64,000 nucleotides of DNA from Campanula takesimana (taxonomy: Eukaryota > Streptophyta > Magnoliopsida > Asterales > Campanulaceae): the NCBI GenBank assembly GCA_026119855.1, contig JAOWBW010000489.1, positions 620,001-684,000 of the forward strand. Reading direction: 5' to 3'. Positions 47,447-58,704 of this stretch are shown here, piece after piece. The translations under genes and the position numbers were made by a program. The notes beneath the pieces were generated by a model. That model was not told the origin of the DNA and searched no databases. It saw only the letters and a program-made list of their open reading frames with translations. Each line of letters begins with the position of its first letter. The first letter of the stretch is position 1.

Positions 47447-47889
47447 GAGCGAACCTAGAACAAATTAGGTAGAAATTCCAAGAAAATGGTGAAGATTATG
47501 CTCTCAAAAATCGCCTCTCCCTCTCTGTTTTTCAGCCTGAAACTTCAAAAAATGAAGCAGACCATCCGTATGGCTGCTATTTTGAAAAAGAAGGAGACGC
47601 CTCCTTAAGCCGTATGGCTGGTTTGGGCGAGAGGAAATCTCAGCCCACAATTTACACTTTGGCCCCTGGCGCCTTGAGCATGGTTCCCCCTAGGTTTCTG
47701 AAATAGGACTTAGGCCCCTCCGCCTTGGAAAATGTCCAGAACGCCCCTTCCGGCTTGTAAACCTAGAAAAATTAGATTCCCACTGAAAATGTGTCCGGGC
47801 AGTCCATAGATGGACGTAAGACCAGCTTTGTTGAAATTGACCCGGCCGTACTTCGTAAGTCCAGGTTAACCAGTTAAAAATATGAAAAG
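47447..47889 (+). other. Interior of element D with CGTAYGGCT words
   Basis: No gene is seen. Variants of the D word occur at 47566 (ccgtatggct) and 47609 (agccgtatggctggtttggg). A splice-acceptor-like tttgttctag on the minus strand just before the PMD ATG (about 47460) hints at an upstream exon. Confidence 0.4.
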
Positions 47890-48250
47890 GAAAATTGGCC
47901 GTCCCTGACGTAAGCCCAGTTAAAAATTATTTGATTGACCAGAAGAGAGTCAAATCCCGACTTCGGCCAAATGAGTGTCGAGAAAATCCCTTCGGCTGAC
48001 CAAAGGAGAGTCAAGCCCCGACTTTGACTCATTGAGGGTCAAATTGAATGCCCAAGAAAATTGGCCGTCCCTGACGTAAGCCCAGTTAAAAATTATTTGA
48101 TTGACCAGAAGAGAGTCAAATCCTGACTTCGGCCAAATGAGTGTCGAGAAAATCCCTTCGGCTGACCAAAGGAGAGTCAAGCCCCGACTTTGACTCATTG
48201 AGGGTCAAATTGAATGCCCAAGAAAATTGGCCGACCCTGACGTAAGCCCA
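47890..48250. repeat. 166-bp tandem duplication, 2.2 copies
   Basis: ttggccg(t/a)ccctgacg occurs at 47895, 48061 and 48227, exactly 166 bp apart, with near-identical sequence between. Confidence 0.93.
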
Positions 48251-49095
48251 GCAAAGATGAAAATTAGGTCCCCCGAGCGACCGTTGTGAAATGAAAATTA
48301 GGTCCCCCGAGCGACCGTCTTGAGAAAAAAAATTAGGTCCCCCGAGCGACCGTTGTGAGACAAAAATTAGGTCCCCCGAGCGACTGTTGTGAAATGAAAA
48401 TTAGGTCCCCCGAGCGACCGTCTTGAGAAAAAAACTAGGTCCCCCGAGCGACCGTTGTGAGACAAAAATTAGGTCCCCCGAGCGACCGTTTTGAAATGAA
48501 AATTAGGTCCCCCGAGAGACCGTTTTGAAAAAAGTATTAGGTCCCCCGAGCGACCATTGTAAAATGAAAATTAAGTCCCCCCGAGCGACCATCTTGAGAA
48601 AAGTATTAGGTCCCCCGAGCGATCGTTGTGAGATAAAAATTAGGTCTCCCGAGCGACCGTTGTGGGACGAAAATTAGGTCCCCCGAGCGACCGTTTTGAA
48701 ATAGGTCCCCCGAGCGACCGTTGTGAAATGAAAATTAGGTCCCCCCGAGAGACCGTCTTGAAAAAAGTATTAGGTCCCCCGAGCGACCATTGTGAGATAA
48801 AAATTAGGTCCCCCGAGTGACCGTTGTGAGACGAAAATTAGGTCCCCCGAGCGACCATTTTGAAATAGGTCCCCCGAGCGACCGTTGCGAAATGAAAATT
48901 AGGTCCCCCGAGCGACCGTTTTGAGAAAAGTATTAGGTCCCCCGAGCGACCGTTATGAGATAAAAGTTAGGTCCCCCGAGCGACCATTGTAAGATGAAAA
49001 TTAGGTTCCCCGAGCGACCGTTCTGAAATTAGAATTAGGGCCCCCGAGTGGCCCCATGTGAAGCAAAATCTAGGTCGCCGGATGGCCCATCTTGA
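48251..49095. repeat. 33-35 bp minisatellite, about 25 units
   Basis: The unit core is aggtcccccgagcgaccg, followed by a variable ttgtgaaatg / tcttgaga linker. Two half-length units (core to core about 26 bp) lie at about 48705 and 48865. It is located in the 3' untranslated part of Tat element D. Confidence 0.95.
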
Positions 49096-49139
49096 GAAAA
49101 AACTTAGAATGAGAAGGGCGGTCCTTGACGTAAGCCCAT

Positions 49140-49565
49140 GTTGACTTTGGCTGACCAAATGAGTGTCACGCCCAAACCTTGCCTCTGACCGAATGAGTGT
49201 CACGCCCGAACTTTGGCTGACCAAATGAGTGTCATGCCCGAGTCCCTGCCTCTGACCAAATGAGTGTCACGCCCGAACCTTGCCTCTGACCGAATGAGTG
49301 TCACGCCCGAACCCTTGCCTCTGACCGAATGAGTGTCATGCCCGAGTCCCCGCCTCTGACCAAATGAGTGTCACGCCCGAACCTTGCCTCTGACCGAATG
49401 AGTGTCACGCCCGAACCTTCGCCTCTGACCGAATGAGTGTCACACCCGAACCTTCGCCTCTGACCGAATGAGTGTCACGTCCGAACCTTCGCCTCTGACC
49501 GAATGAGTGTCACGCCCGAACCTTAGCCTCTGACCGAATGAGTGTCATGCCTGAGTTCCCCACCC
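49140..49565. repeat. 33-35 bp minisatellite, about 12 units, unrelated to the preceding array
   Basis: The unit is tgaccgaatgagtgtcacg followed by cccgaaccttgcctc. The seed phrase 'gagtgtc ... tgacca' also occurs in the 166-bp repeat (aatgagtgtcg at about 47970), so the array probably grew from it. Confidence 0.95.
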
Positions 49566-49842
49566 GACCTTGACGGTCGTCTATAGGTTTGAGTAGCCTT
49601 AAAATCTCTCACCCCTCTTTCGAACTACGATAGGCTTGATTTCCTCGAATAGGGATACGTAGGAATCCTATACCTCTAGGTCCAGCCGTAGAACAAATCG
49701 TCTATGCCGTCCTCCCATCAAAATGGGATGCTTATAGGTTTGAGTAGCCTTGAATTCTCTCACCCAAATCGGCCAAGCCGTCCTCCCATCAGATTGGGAT
49801 GCTTGTTTTATCGACAACCCCGCTTTCTTCAAAAGCGACATT

Positions 49843-49854
49843 ACCGAGGGGCTC
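49843..49854 (+). other. Polypurine tract of element D
   Basis: accgaggggctc ends just before TGTAAGTACC. Element C has ccgaggggttc at the corresponding place. Confidence 0.65.
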
Positions 49855-50260
49855 TGTAAGTACCCCAATCTGAAATCGACCTACTTTAGAGGAATTCTTG
49901 GTACCATTTAGGGATAAACCAATGGGCCAGGACCTCACTAGAATAAACCTGATATTCCAGGACTGAACTGGAATTAAACTTAGAAAAATCCAGAAGCTCG
50001 CCAAGTCGAGTCGTACGGATGGTTTGGGCACATGAGGTCCCTAGCCGTACAGCTATGTTGGGCACCCTCAGCCTCTATAAATTGAACCCCTTGTTGATCA
50101 TTCCAGGGGGGGGGGGAACAACATAAGAAAGGTTACTCTGTCGAAACCACTCCAGTAGTATGAGAGAAGAGTGAAACAAAGAGTGAAAGAGAGAAAGGAA
50201 GATTGGCTAAACCAAAATAGGTAAAGCCACCTTCTCCCCCTCCCTTCTCTTCATCTATAA
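49855..50260 (+). mobile_element. 3' LTR of Tat element D, first 406 bp
   Basis: Aligned to 28002-28406 and broken at 50260 by Copia E. tataa at 50256-50260 would be E's left target duplication. Confidence 0.9.
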
Positions 50261-51712
50261 TGTTGGGTATGCCCACATATATCTCAGTTTCAATGTAATA
50301 GGATTGATTAGATTTGATTGATCCATCACCTAAGTTTTATTTCATGGACTTTAGACCCACATGTAAGAAGTATTTATACTTCATTTCTTAGGTTGTCCAT
50401 TGTAATAGAATAGGCTTAGAAATAGGGCAAGAAGATCAAGATACAAGAAAATCACTGTGTGAATTCAAGCGATGCGCCATACGCCTTCAAGCCATGCGCC
50501 ATGCGCCTTCAAGCCACGTGCCATGCGCCTCCTTGATGCGCACGTATGAGTATGCACCTAGCATTAACTCATGCGCCCCATTGACTCATGCACCCCATTG
50601 GCTCATGCGCCTCTCTAGCTCACGCACCTCAACGTAGTGTGTTTAACACTCAGTGATTTAATGAAGATTCAAAAACTTGAAGAGAATTCAAACTACACCA
50701 ATGATTCAAACGATGGTCAAATAACACGTGTGCGCCCAAATTTAGGACACCTGTCCACAACGGTCACAATTGTTTTATGTGTCAAACGGCTATAAAAGGA
50801 CACGTGCTCCACTCAATGAGCGACAGCACATTTGTCCTTTGCTCAGAATCATCATGAATTTCCAACGGCTAGTTTTTGGGATTTCACTATAAATACCCCA
50901 TAACTTCAACATTTTGAAGTTGCTGAGTTTTGCTAAGATTTTCAAGAATTTCTCTCTCAAGCATTTGTTGAAGATTTGAAGATTGCCTTTGAAATTTCCA
51001 GAATTCTCAAGAACACCTTCATACCTTCATCCTTAGCTCAGATCTTCAAGCCAAAACACTTTAGTTTTCTTGTGCTCTCAATCTCAAAGATCTAAAGAGC
51101 TTTGATACTAAATCACATACGCACCTGTTTAAGTTTGATCACTTAGATCTTTCTTTTAGAGATATACTGGTTTTGTCTAGGATTTGTTCGTTTATAGAAA
51201 TAGATCTTGAGTTAGTGTATAAGATCAACAAGTTGTAATTTGTAACACTTGCTCATAAAAAGATCTTCATTAGAAATCCAAGACTAACCATCTTGGTAGA
51301 GGACGTAGATCATTTTCCCGATCGAACCTCTCCAAATAGCGCGTACTTACTTTCTTGCTATTTCCTTTCAAGTTCATATCATATCTAACTATTTGATTGT
51401 TTATTCATTGTAGATTGATTGATTGAACTGTGTTGTGTTTGTTATATCATTTGCCTTAGTTTCTTATTTCATCCACTTTGAGCCAAAATACTTAGAGTGT
51501 GTGTGCGCCCCCTTTTATCACCTTTGCGCCTATTTACTTAACTTACTTCCGCTGTGCATTTCAATCACTCACTTAGGCGCATTTCATTACGCTTATTTGA
51601 TAAAGTGCGCATTTGCAATTGAGTTTTTCAAGGGTACGAAAAGAATTTTAAAACAGCTATTCACCCCCCCTCTAGCTATTTTTTATACCCTTGTTGCCCT
51701 TTGGGACCAACA
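50261..51712 (+). mobile_element. 5' LTR of Copia element E
   Basis: TGTTGGGTATGCCC ... GACCAACA, 1452 bp, followed by a PBS. A TATA box (tataaat) lies at 50888-50894. A cluster of (c)atgcgcc words lies at 50468-50640, with more tgcgcc/gcgcat words at about 51500-51615. Confidence 0.88.
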
Positions 51713-51714
51713 AG

Positions 51715-51726
51715 TGGTATCAGAGC
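51715..51726 (+). other. Primer binding site of Copia E
   Basis: TGGTATCAGAGC, two bases after the LTR end. Confidence 0.9.
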
Positions 51727-51803
51727 AAACACCTTTATAAAACACTTTTGTTTTTCAAGCTTAACAGCTTGGGTGCCGATTCTAAATGGCAAACTAAAAA
51801 CCT

Positions 51804-54198
51804 ATGGCAACTGCAAACTACACTCACGTTCCGGTCTTTGATGAAGATCATTTTGACGTGTGAAAATTCAGCATATTGACTCATCTCAACTCAATCGATG
51901 AAAGACTTCATGATACCGTGGTTTATGGACCTTACATCCCTATGAAAGCGAATCCAAATCCGCGCACCAATGTTGTTCAACCAACCATCAAGAAACCAAA
52001 AGAAGAATGGACTGTGGAAGAAACAAGGAGAGTTGCAAATGATGGCAAAGCAAGAAACATTCTCCTAAGCACTCTAAGCACGGCTATGAAACAACAAGTC
52101 ATGCATTGTGCTACTGCTAATGAGCTATGGGATGTTATTGAAGAGCATATTGAAGGAGATACTGTTTGTAAGGAGAACAAGAAATATGAAGTGCAAAAGA
52201 GATTCAATAATTTCTCTCCACTCCCCGGTGAAACCTTAAGACAAACTTATGAACGCTACTGTGAAATTATAAATCTATGTATTTCACTTGGCATGAAGTT
52301 TTCAAACAAGGATTTGAATGTAAATTTTCTCAAAGCTTTTGGATCAAGATACCTACATAAATCCAGCGCTCTTGAAGACGCCGAAACTTTAGATGTATGG
52401 ACTTTAAGGAACCTTTATGCAAATCTCATAGTTTATGAGCTCAAACTCCAACGAAAGTGAAACTGAAGGAAAGTCAAAATCCATAGCAATGGTGGCGCAT
52501 AGAGAAGAAGCCCATGCGCCTGTGCCGGTTCAAGAAGAGAAAAGTTCCGATCCCAAAATTTCTACCTCTGAGCTACTACACATAGATGATGAAGACTTCG
52601 CTTTATTTGTGAAGAAATTTCAAAAGTTCAGAAAATTCTCAAGACCCGGCTCAACCAGCAAATTTCAAGGATCTACCAGCAGAGCTCCTCCAAAGTTCAC
52701 GGGGAGCAATGATTCAAAAATAAAAGAAGACCTTGTTTGTTTTAATTGCAGGAAACCAGGACACTTTGCTTCAAGCTGCCCAATTCCAAAATTTGAATAT
52801 ATACAGAAGAAGAGCAGCCATACTCCCAAGTTCACTCCCAAATTCACTCGTCATAAGGGAATGGTTGCTGAAGAAGAATCGCCAGCAAATGAGCAGAACA
52901 CTTGGATTGAAACAGACTCAGATGAGAGTGATGAAGATTCTGATGATGGACTCGTTTGTTTGGTGGCAAATGATAATGAAGTTAATACTTATGATTCTGA
53001 TGATGACTTCTCCAAGGATGTTCCTGATATGAATGTCTTGAATAAACCTATCAAGAAATCTGCAGGTTTTCAAGAAGTGAAAAGGAAGAAAGGACCAACC
53101 ATCAGCGAGCTCGTTGAACAAGGATTTCTCACACAAGCTCAAAGCGATGGTGGTTTGTTATTCTCACGATGTGATCTAAGTGCAAGGAACAAGTTGAGAA
53201 AAGGAGCTTACATCAGACCTCAAGTTGAACCAACTGCTCCAATCTCCAAAATCAATGATGATGAAGTGATTGCTGAACAAGAAAAATTGTTCAAAAAGGC
53301 TGAAAAGGTAATCACTAGATTTGATAGTATGAAGGAAGCTTTAGCACTATCATGTGATGAAATTTCCCAGCTTAAGACCGAGAAATCTCTACTTAAATAT
53401 GAACTCACCCTCCTTAAGGATCAGATACAGAGCATGACTCCTCTTACTGTTAAAAACACTTTTCTAACAGAACAGAACTAACTTCTTAAAGTTGAAAACG
53501 ATGAATTGGTTGCTCAAGTTACTGATCTTAAAAAGATTACAAATGAGTGGTCCAATTCTCGTGTCACTATGGAGAATATATTTGAGTCCCAAAAAGCCAG
53601 TGGTGATAAAAGTGGCTTGGGATTCTCATCAACTAGTGACAAGTTTAAATGTGATATATGTGCTGAAAGAGATAATGAATTTACAAACCAACAAACTTTT
53701 GAAATTCCCAAGGAAAAACATTCTAATTCAATGGGTAAAGGACAGGAAAAAGTCAAGAGACAAACATTCCATTATGTCTACCCAACGAAGCAATTTGGAA
53801 AAGCTAATGGGAAAGATATAGCTACAGATGAATCATCCTCTAGCAAAATCCCTCTTGAAACAAAGCGCGCTCCTTCTCTGAGTTCTCATTATGCGCCTAG
53901 GAGCCACGCGCCTCATCGCCGTGCGCCTCCTAGCCCTATGCGCCCTCCTAGATCAAGCGCTCCAAAATTTCAAAAGAAGGATTTTATTAAGGCTAGTCCA
54001 TCTGACCCAAAGAAGAATGCTATCCCAAAGAAAAGTAAAGAGTTTGTGAAAACTCATGTGATTGGTGGCTTTCATCATTGTTCCATTTGTGATTGTTCTG
54101 GACACAAGGCCGTGGAATGCCTTTTTCGATTCACTCCCAATGCCAAAGGACGTAAAAACCCTAAGGTCAAGCAAGAGTGGGTTGTCAAAAGTTGCTAA
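51804..54198 (+). pseudogene. Copia E gag, broken by stops and a frameshift
   Basis: Start ATG at 51804 (MATANYTHVPVFDEDHF). TGA at 51861-51863 interrupts where Trp is usual. The frame then runs to 52460 with a UBN2-type gag (ELWDVIEEHI; ETLRQTYERYC), shifts by one base near 52455, and continues to TAA at 53479-53481. It resumes in the same frame to 54198. A zinc knuckle CFNCRKPGHFASSC lies at 52735-52776. A coiled-coil-like stretch spans about 53260-53440. A second Cys/His motif HHCSICDCSGHKAVEC lies near 54073. A proline-rich stretch around 53885-53960 is encoded by repeated (t)gcgcct words. The gag type is the long, acidic, double-knuckle form. Confidence 0.88.
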
Positions 54199-54235
54199 CC
54201 CTAGGACCCAAAAGGAATAAAGGGGACCTGCTTAA

Positions 54236-54852
54236 ATGTCTATATTTCAGGTTCTTTGTTTCATGGCTGGATCTTCAAAAGCTAGAAATTATGAATGGAT
54301 TCTCGATAGTGGGTGCTCAAGACACATGACTGGAGATGAATCCTTATTAGAATATGTCCATGAAGAAAGAGGTCCCTCAGTAACATTTGGTGATAATAAC
54401 AAAGGTCAAGTTGTTGCATATGGAAAGCTCAAGAAAGACAAAGTGTGCATTGAAAGAGCCTCTCTCGTCGAAGGGCTCAAGCACAATTTATTATCCATAT
54501 CTCAATTCTGTGACAAAGGATTAGAATGCCATTTCACCTCAACTCAATGTCTTATCAAGAATGGCAAAACTGGAGCTACATTACTCACGGGATATTGTAA
54601 GACAAATATTTACATTATTGATTTCCATAGTATGAACTCTACTAATCTTTGTTTTGTAGCTAAAAGTGTGAGCGAAAATAGTTAGTTGTGGCACAAGCAC
54701 TTAAGTCACTTGAACTTCAAATATCTATCTAAACTCAGCAGGAATAACCTAGTTAAAGGACTTCCCAAGGTTGCTGATCATCATGACAAAAAGTGCGCCG
54801 CATGTTAACTTGGCAAACAACCGAAGAAATCTTTCTCCAGCAAGACCAATCC
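54236..54852 (+). pseudogene. Copia E protease and integrase start, copy 1
   Basis: The protease has WILDSGCSRHMTGD (54296). A pre-integrase HHCC finger follows: WHKHLSHLNFKYLSKL with CAAC (54690-54806). It carries TAG at 54683 and TAA at 54807, where copy 2 has TGG and CAA. It ends by fusing in frame into a repeated gag section (SKTNPSTSDNFKCDIC). A catalytic integrase core is missing from this copy. Confidence 0.85.
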
Positions 54853-55423
54853 ATCAACTAGTGACAACTTTAAATGTGATATATGTGCTGAAAGAGATAG
54901 TGAATTTACAAACCAGCAAACTTTTGAAATTCCCAAGGAAAAACATTCTAATTCAATGGGTAAAGGACAAGAAAAAGTCAAGAGACAAACATTCCATTAT
55001 GTCTACCCAACGAAGCAATTTGGGGAAGCTAATGGGAAAGATATAGCTACAGATGAATCATCCTCTAGCAAAATCCCTCTTGAAACAAAGCGCGCTCCTT
55101 CTTCGAGTGCTCATTATGCGCCTAGGAGCCACGCGCCTCATCGCCGTGCGCCTCCTAGCCCTATGCGCCCTCCTAGATCAAGCGCTCCAAAATTTCAAAA
55201 GAAGGATTTTGTTAAGGCTAGTCCATCTGACCCAAAGGAGAATGCTATCCCAAAGAAAAGTAAAGAGTTTGTGAAAACTCATGTGATTGGTGGCTTTCAT
55301 CATTGTTCCATTTGTGATTGTTCTGGAAACAAGGCCGTGGAATGCCTTTTTCGATTCACTCCCAATGCCAAAGGACGTAAAAACCCTAAGGTCAAGCAAG
55401 AGTGGGTTGTCAAAAGTTGCTAA
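54853..55423 (+). pseudogene. Copia E late gag, copy 2
   Basis: Repeats the late gag with KCDICAERDSEF, the Pro/Arg/His-rich stretch and the Cys/His motif. In this copy the motif reads CSICDCSGNKAVEC, with Asn in place of the His of copy 1. It ends with the same stop as copy 1. Confidence 0.85.
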
Positions 55424-55460
55424 CCCTAGGACCCAAAAGGAATAAAAGGGACCTGCTTAA

Positions 55461-56265
55461 ATGTCTATATTTCAGGTTCTTTGTTTCATGGCTGGATCTT
55501 CAAAAGCTAGAAATTATGAATGGATTCTCGATAGTGGGTGCTCAAGACACATGACTGGAGATGAATCCATATTAGAAGATGTCCATGAAGAAAGAGGTCC
55601 CTCAGTAACATTTGGTGATAATAACAAAGGTCAAGTTGTTTCATATGGAAAGCTCAAGAAAGACAAAATGTGCATTGAAAGAGTCTCTCTCGTCGAAGGG
55701 CTCAAGCACAATTTATTATCCATATCTCAATTCTGCGACAAAGGATTAGAATGCCATTTCACCTCAAATCAATGTCTTATCAAGAATGGCAAAACTGGAG
55801 CTACATTACTTACGGGATATTGTAAGACAAATATTTACATTATTGATTTCCATAGTATGAACTCTAGTACTAATCTTTGTTTTGTAGCTAAAAGTGTGAG
55901 CGAAAATAGTTGGCTGTGGCACAAGCGCTTAAGTCACTTGAACTTCAAATACCTATCTAAACTCAGCAAGAAAAACCTAGTTAAAGGACTTCCCATGGTT
56001 GCTGATCATCATGACAAGAAGTGCGACGCATGTCAACTTGGCAAACAACCGAAGAAATCTTTCTCCAGCAAGACCAATCCTTCAACTTCTAGATGTTTGC
56101 AACTGCTCCACATTGATCTATTTGGACCAGTCACCACTGCAAGTATTCGCAAGAACAAGTATACTCTAGTTGTGGTGGATGATTATTCAAGATACACATG
56201 GGTAGAAATGATGATCTCAAAAGAAGATTGTTACGATATTTTGACCACCTTATTCAGACTGCTCC
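55461..56265 (+). pseudogene. Copia E protease-integrase, copy 2, truncated by Gypsy F
   Basis: The protease has WILDSGCSRHMTGD, the HHCC finger spans 55906-56036, and the integrase core begins LLHIDLFGP ... VVVDDYSRYTWVEM, carrying the first two conserved acidic positions. The frame ends at 56265, where an LTR begins after gctcc (56261-56265, F's left target duplication). RT and RNase H are not in the window. Confidence 0.88.
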
Positions 56266-58584
56266 TGTCACGACCCGAAAACTAGGCTCTATTTTATTAG
56301 TAATAAATAATTATTATTTATTTATTTGCTCATTTATTTATTTAAATTATTATTTAATTAATGAATTATGTGTGCATTTTATGTGTTATAATAATTTATG
56401 TCTAGCATTTTAATTGGGTCATTTGGGTTAGTGTAGCATTGTTGGGTCTTAATTGTTAGTGGGGAGTGTAAGTATTTGTGTTAGTAGATGGGGAAGGGGG
56501 TCTAAGTGTAAGTTTTTAAATAATTTCCCCTACTCCCTCCCTACAACCTCTCTTCTCCCTCACCTCCCTCACCTTCTCCCTCACTCCCAGAATTTCTCTC
56601 TCTCTTCCATAGCAAGGTAAGTTTTTCTTCTCTTCCTTCTCTCTTCATTTTCTTCATCTTCCTCTTGTTATTTCTCATTTCTTAAAACATGAATCTGGTT
56701 TAGATCGTCGATAGGATCGTAGGAAGCCAAAAATAATTGAAATCCGTCAACTTTGAGAAAATTCAAATAAGTTACTTTTCCTCCATTTATGTTAAAAATG
56801 CTCATCTTTAACTCTATTGATGTTCTTGTTGATATCCATGGATTCTTTGGTTGAGTTTGGAATTTATTTGTATTTTGTTCATCTTTTGTGATTTTGATAA
56901 TGTTGGGATTAAATCTTGGTTTAGGGTTGCTAGATGATGTTATTTAGGTCCCTTATAGACTTATATGTTGTTTTGGGTGCTTGGGTATGCTAATAGAATT
57001 TGGTAGAAATGTTGGGTTGTGAAATGGGTAAGGTTCATGTTTGATTTTGGTAAGAAATGTGAAGAACCCAGGAGAAATTCTGTAGGTTTCTCTGTCCGGC
57101 GCAGGAGGCGCGCGCACCCTTTTCTTGCAGGCGCGCGCACCCTCCATCTCCATGCTGATGTTTTTCCTTCTGAACTCCGGATGCGCGCGCACCCCTTGGC
57201 GATGAAGCGCGCGCACCCTTCTTCCCCCTTTGTGGCGCATCCCTATCTGATTAAGGGAGGCGCGCGCACCCTGTTGGTGGGAGGCGCGCGCACCCCTCTA
57301 CCTTCTGTGAAAATCATTGTTTTCTTGACCAATCTTTTGAAGGCCATAACTTCTTCTTCCGGACTCCGTTTTAATCGAGTAAACTATCGTTTTAAAGCCC
57401 TTTTAGAGTACGACGGGATGAGGTGGTTTATTTGGTGGGGATTCAGGTTCAGATTGTGTTGAGCTTTTGATAAGTGTTTTATAACAAAACATTTACGATC
57501 GGTCCGTTGTGATAATGTTTGGGATAATTGTTTGTGTGGGTTGTGGATAACTCTAGTGTTTTAAATAGTTCCTTTGTGAACAAATATGTGTGGAATTTGA
57601 CCAAGCATCGTTTTGTATTTGTTTGGACATCTTTTGATGTGTTGTTGGAATGGTGCACCTTTTTGGTGATTTATTTGAAATGGTTCCCTACTTTGGAATC
57701 CTTAGTTGTTATTTGAGTTAGTATTTTATTACTTAGCCCTTACTTGAAAGTCCAGCTGGTATTTTGCGTGTGTTTGGGCGATGCGAAACATTATGATGGC
57801 ACAGCCATGTCCATTGTGATGTTGACCATTGTTTTGCCCCATTATTTCCCTCCTCCAGATTGGCCTTGGATGTGAGATGAGCTAGCCCCTTTGTGAGCAC
57901 TTAGCTATTGGTTTTCGTGCTTTGACTGTGTGTCACTGTCCCCTTGTTATTGGTTCCGGTACCGGGGATTTCTCTTCAGCTTTCATGCTATTATGAAGAT
58001 GATGATTTGTTGATTATTGAAGCTGCGCAGCGACCTTTATTTGGTTTATCGGTTTGGAAAAACCTTGGCTAATATCCTTTGTTATGTGTTCATTTCCGCT
58101 GCTATCTGATATATGATAATTGCTATGTGTTATGTGAATTATTATTGATTATTGCATCTTAGCATGTCATGTAGTTGCATTAGTAACTTATTGAGATTTA
58201 TCTCACCCCCTTTTCTTTTATCTTTGTTTTTCCTTACCCCCCCCAGGAGGAAAGGATTAGGAATTGCGGATCGAGGAGGACGTCAAGAGGATTGAGATTT
58301 TGGGCAGGTTGTTATTGATCGGTTTGCATTATTTAAATGTATAACCTTTTGGGGATAGTTTTACCAACAATGACGTCATTAAGATTGTAATCTTTTGTAT
58401 TTTTGGTGCGAGCTTGTGGAGCTTACTAGTAGTATTTTGTTGTTGTTAACTTGGAGTTCTAAAACTTTGTTTTAAACCTTTTGGGCATAAAAAATGGAAT
58501 TTTTATCTTCAGTATTTTAGTATTTGTGTGTTAAGTCGACGTCCAGTTCGCGAGTTCCGGGCCCGCGGGGTCGGGGTCGCGACA
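56266..58584 (+). mobile_element. LTR 1 of chromovirus-type Gypsy F
   Basis: TGTCACGACCCG ... GTCGCGACA, 2319 bp. Its flanks are homologous to the I LTRs. The GC-rich block at 57104-57296 consists of about six (a)ggcgcgcgcaccc words. TGACGTCA lies at 58371-58378. Confidence 0.93.
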
Positions 58585-58586
58585 GT

Positions 58587-58598
58587 TGGTATCAGAGC
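58587..58598 (+). other. Primer binding site of Gypsy F
   Basis: TGGTATCAGAGC, two bases after LTR 1. Confidence 0.9.
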
Positions 58599-58704
58599 TA
58601 TGGTTTAGCTCTAAGTATAAGTCTAGGTGGACTAGTATGACCTAGGTGGGTAGTTGTGTTCGGAGTGAGTAACGGTTGATGGTTTATGCAGGTAATTGCT
58701 CTCA

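Larger units (their letters stand above)
28002..50260 (+). mobile_element. Tat/Ogre-like element D, non-autonomous, with nested insertions
   Basis: The 5' LTR (28002-29537) and the truncated 3' LTR (49855-50260) are direct repeats starting TGTAAGTACCCC, differing at about 12 sites in 405 bp by eye. The interior holds a gag relic, nested chromovirus I, a solo Copia LTR, an antisense PMD-like pseudogene, and tandem repeats before the polypurine tract. No protease, reverse transcriptase or integrase of its own is present. Its 3' end is displaced beyond the window by the E and F insertions. Confidence 0.85.
53628..56082 (+). repeat. 1.2-kb direct tandem duplication inside Copia E
   Basis: Copy 1 is about 53628-54852 and copy 2 about 54853-56082. 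Each covers late gag, protease and the start of integrase. The junction is at tcaact, which occurs at both parent breakpoints (53629, 54854, 56080), so a microhomology of six bases is visible. The copies differ by about 25 substitutions and a 3-base insertion (tctact versus tctagtact). Confidence 0.9.

Noticed and set aside
48251..49565. Possible CRISPR-like array of regular 34-bp repeats
   Set aside because: Repeats are directly adjacent with no unique spacers, and the setting is a plant retrotransposon 3' region.
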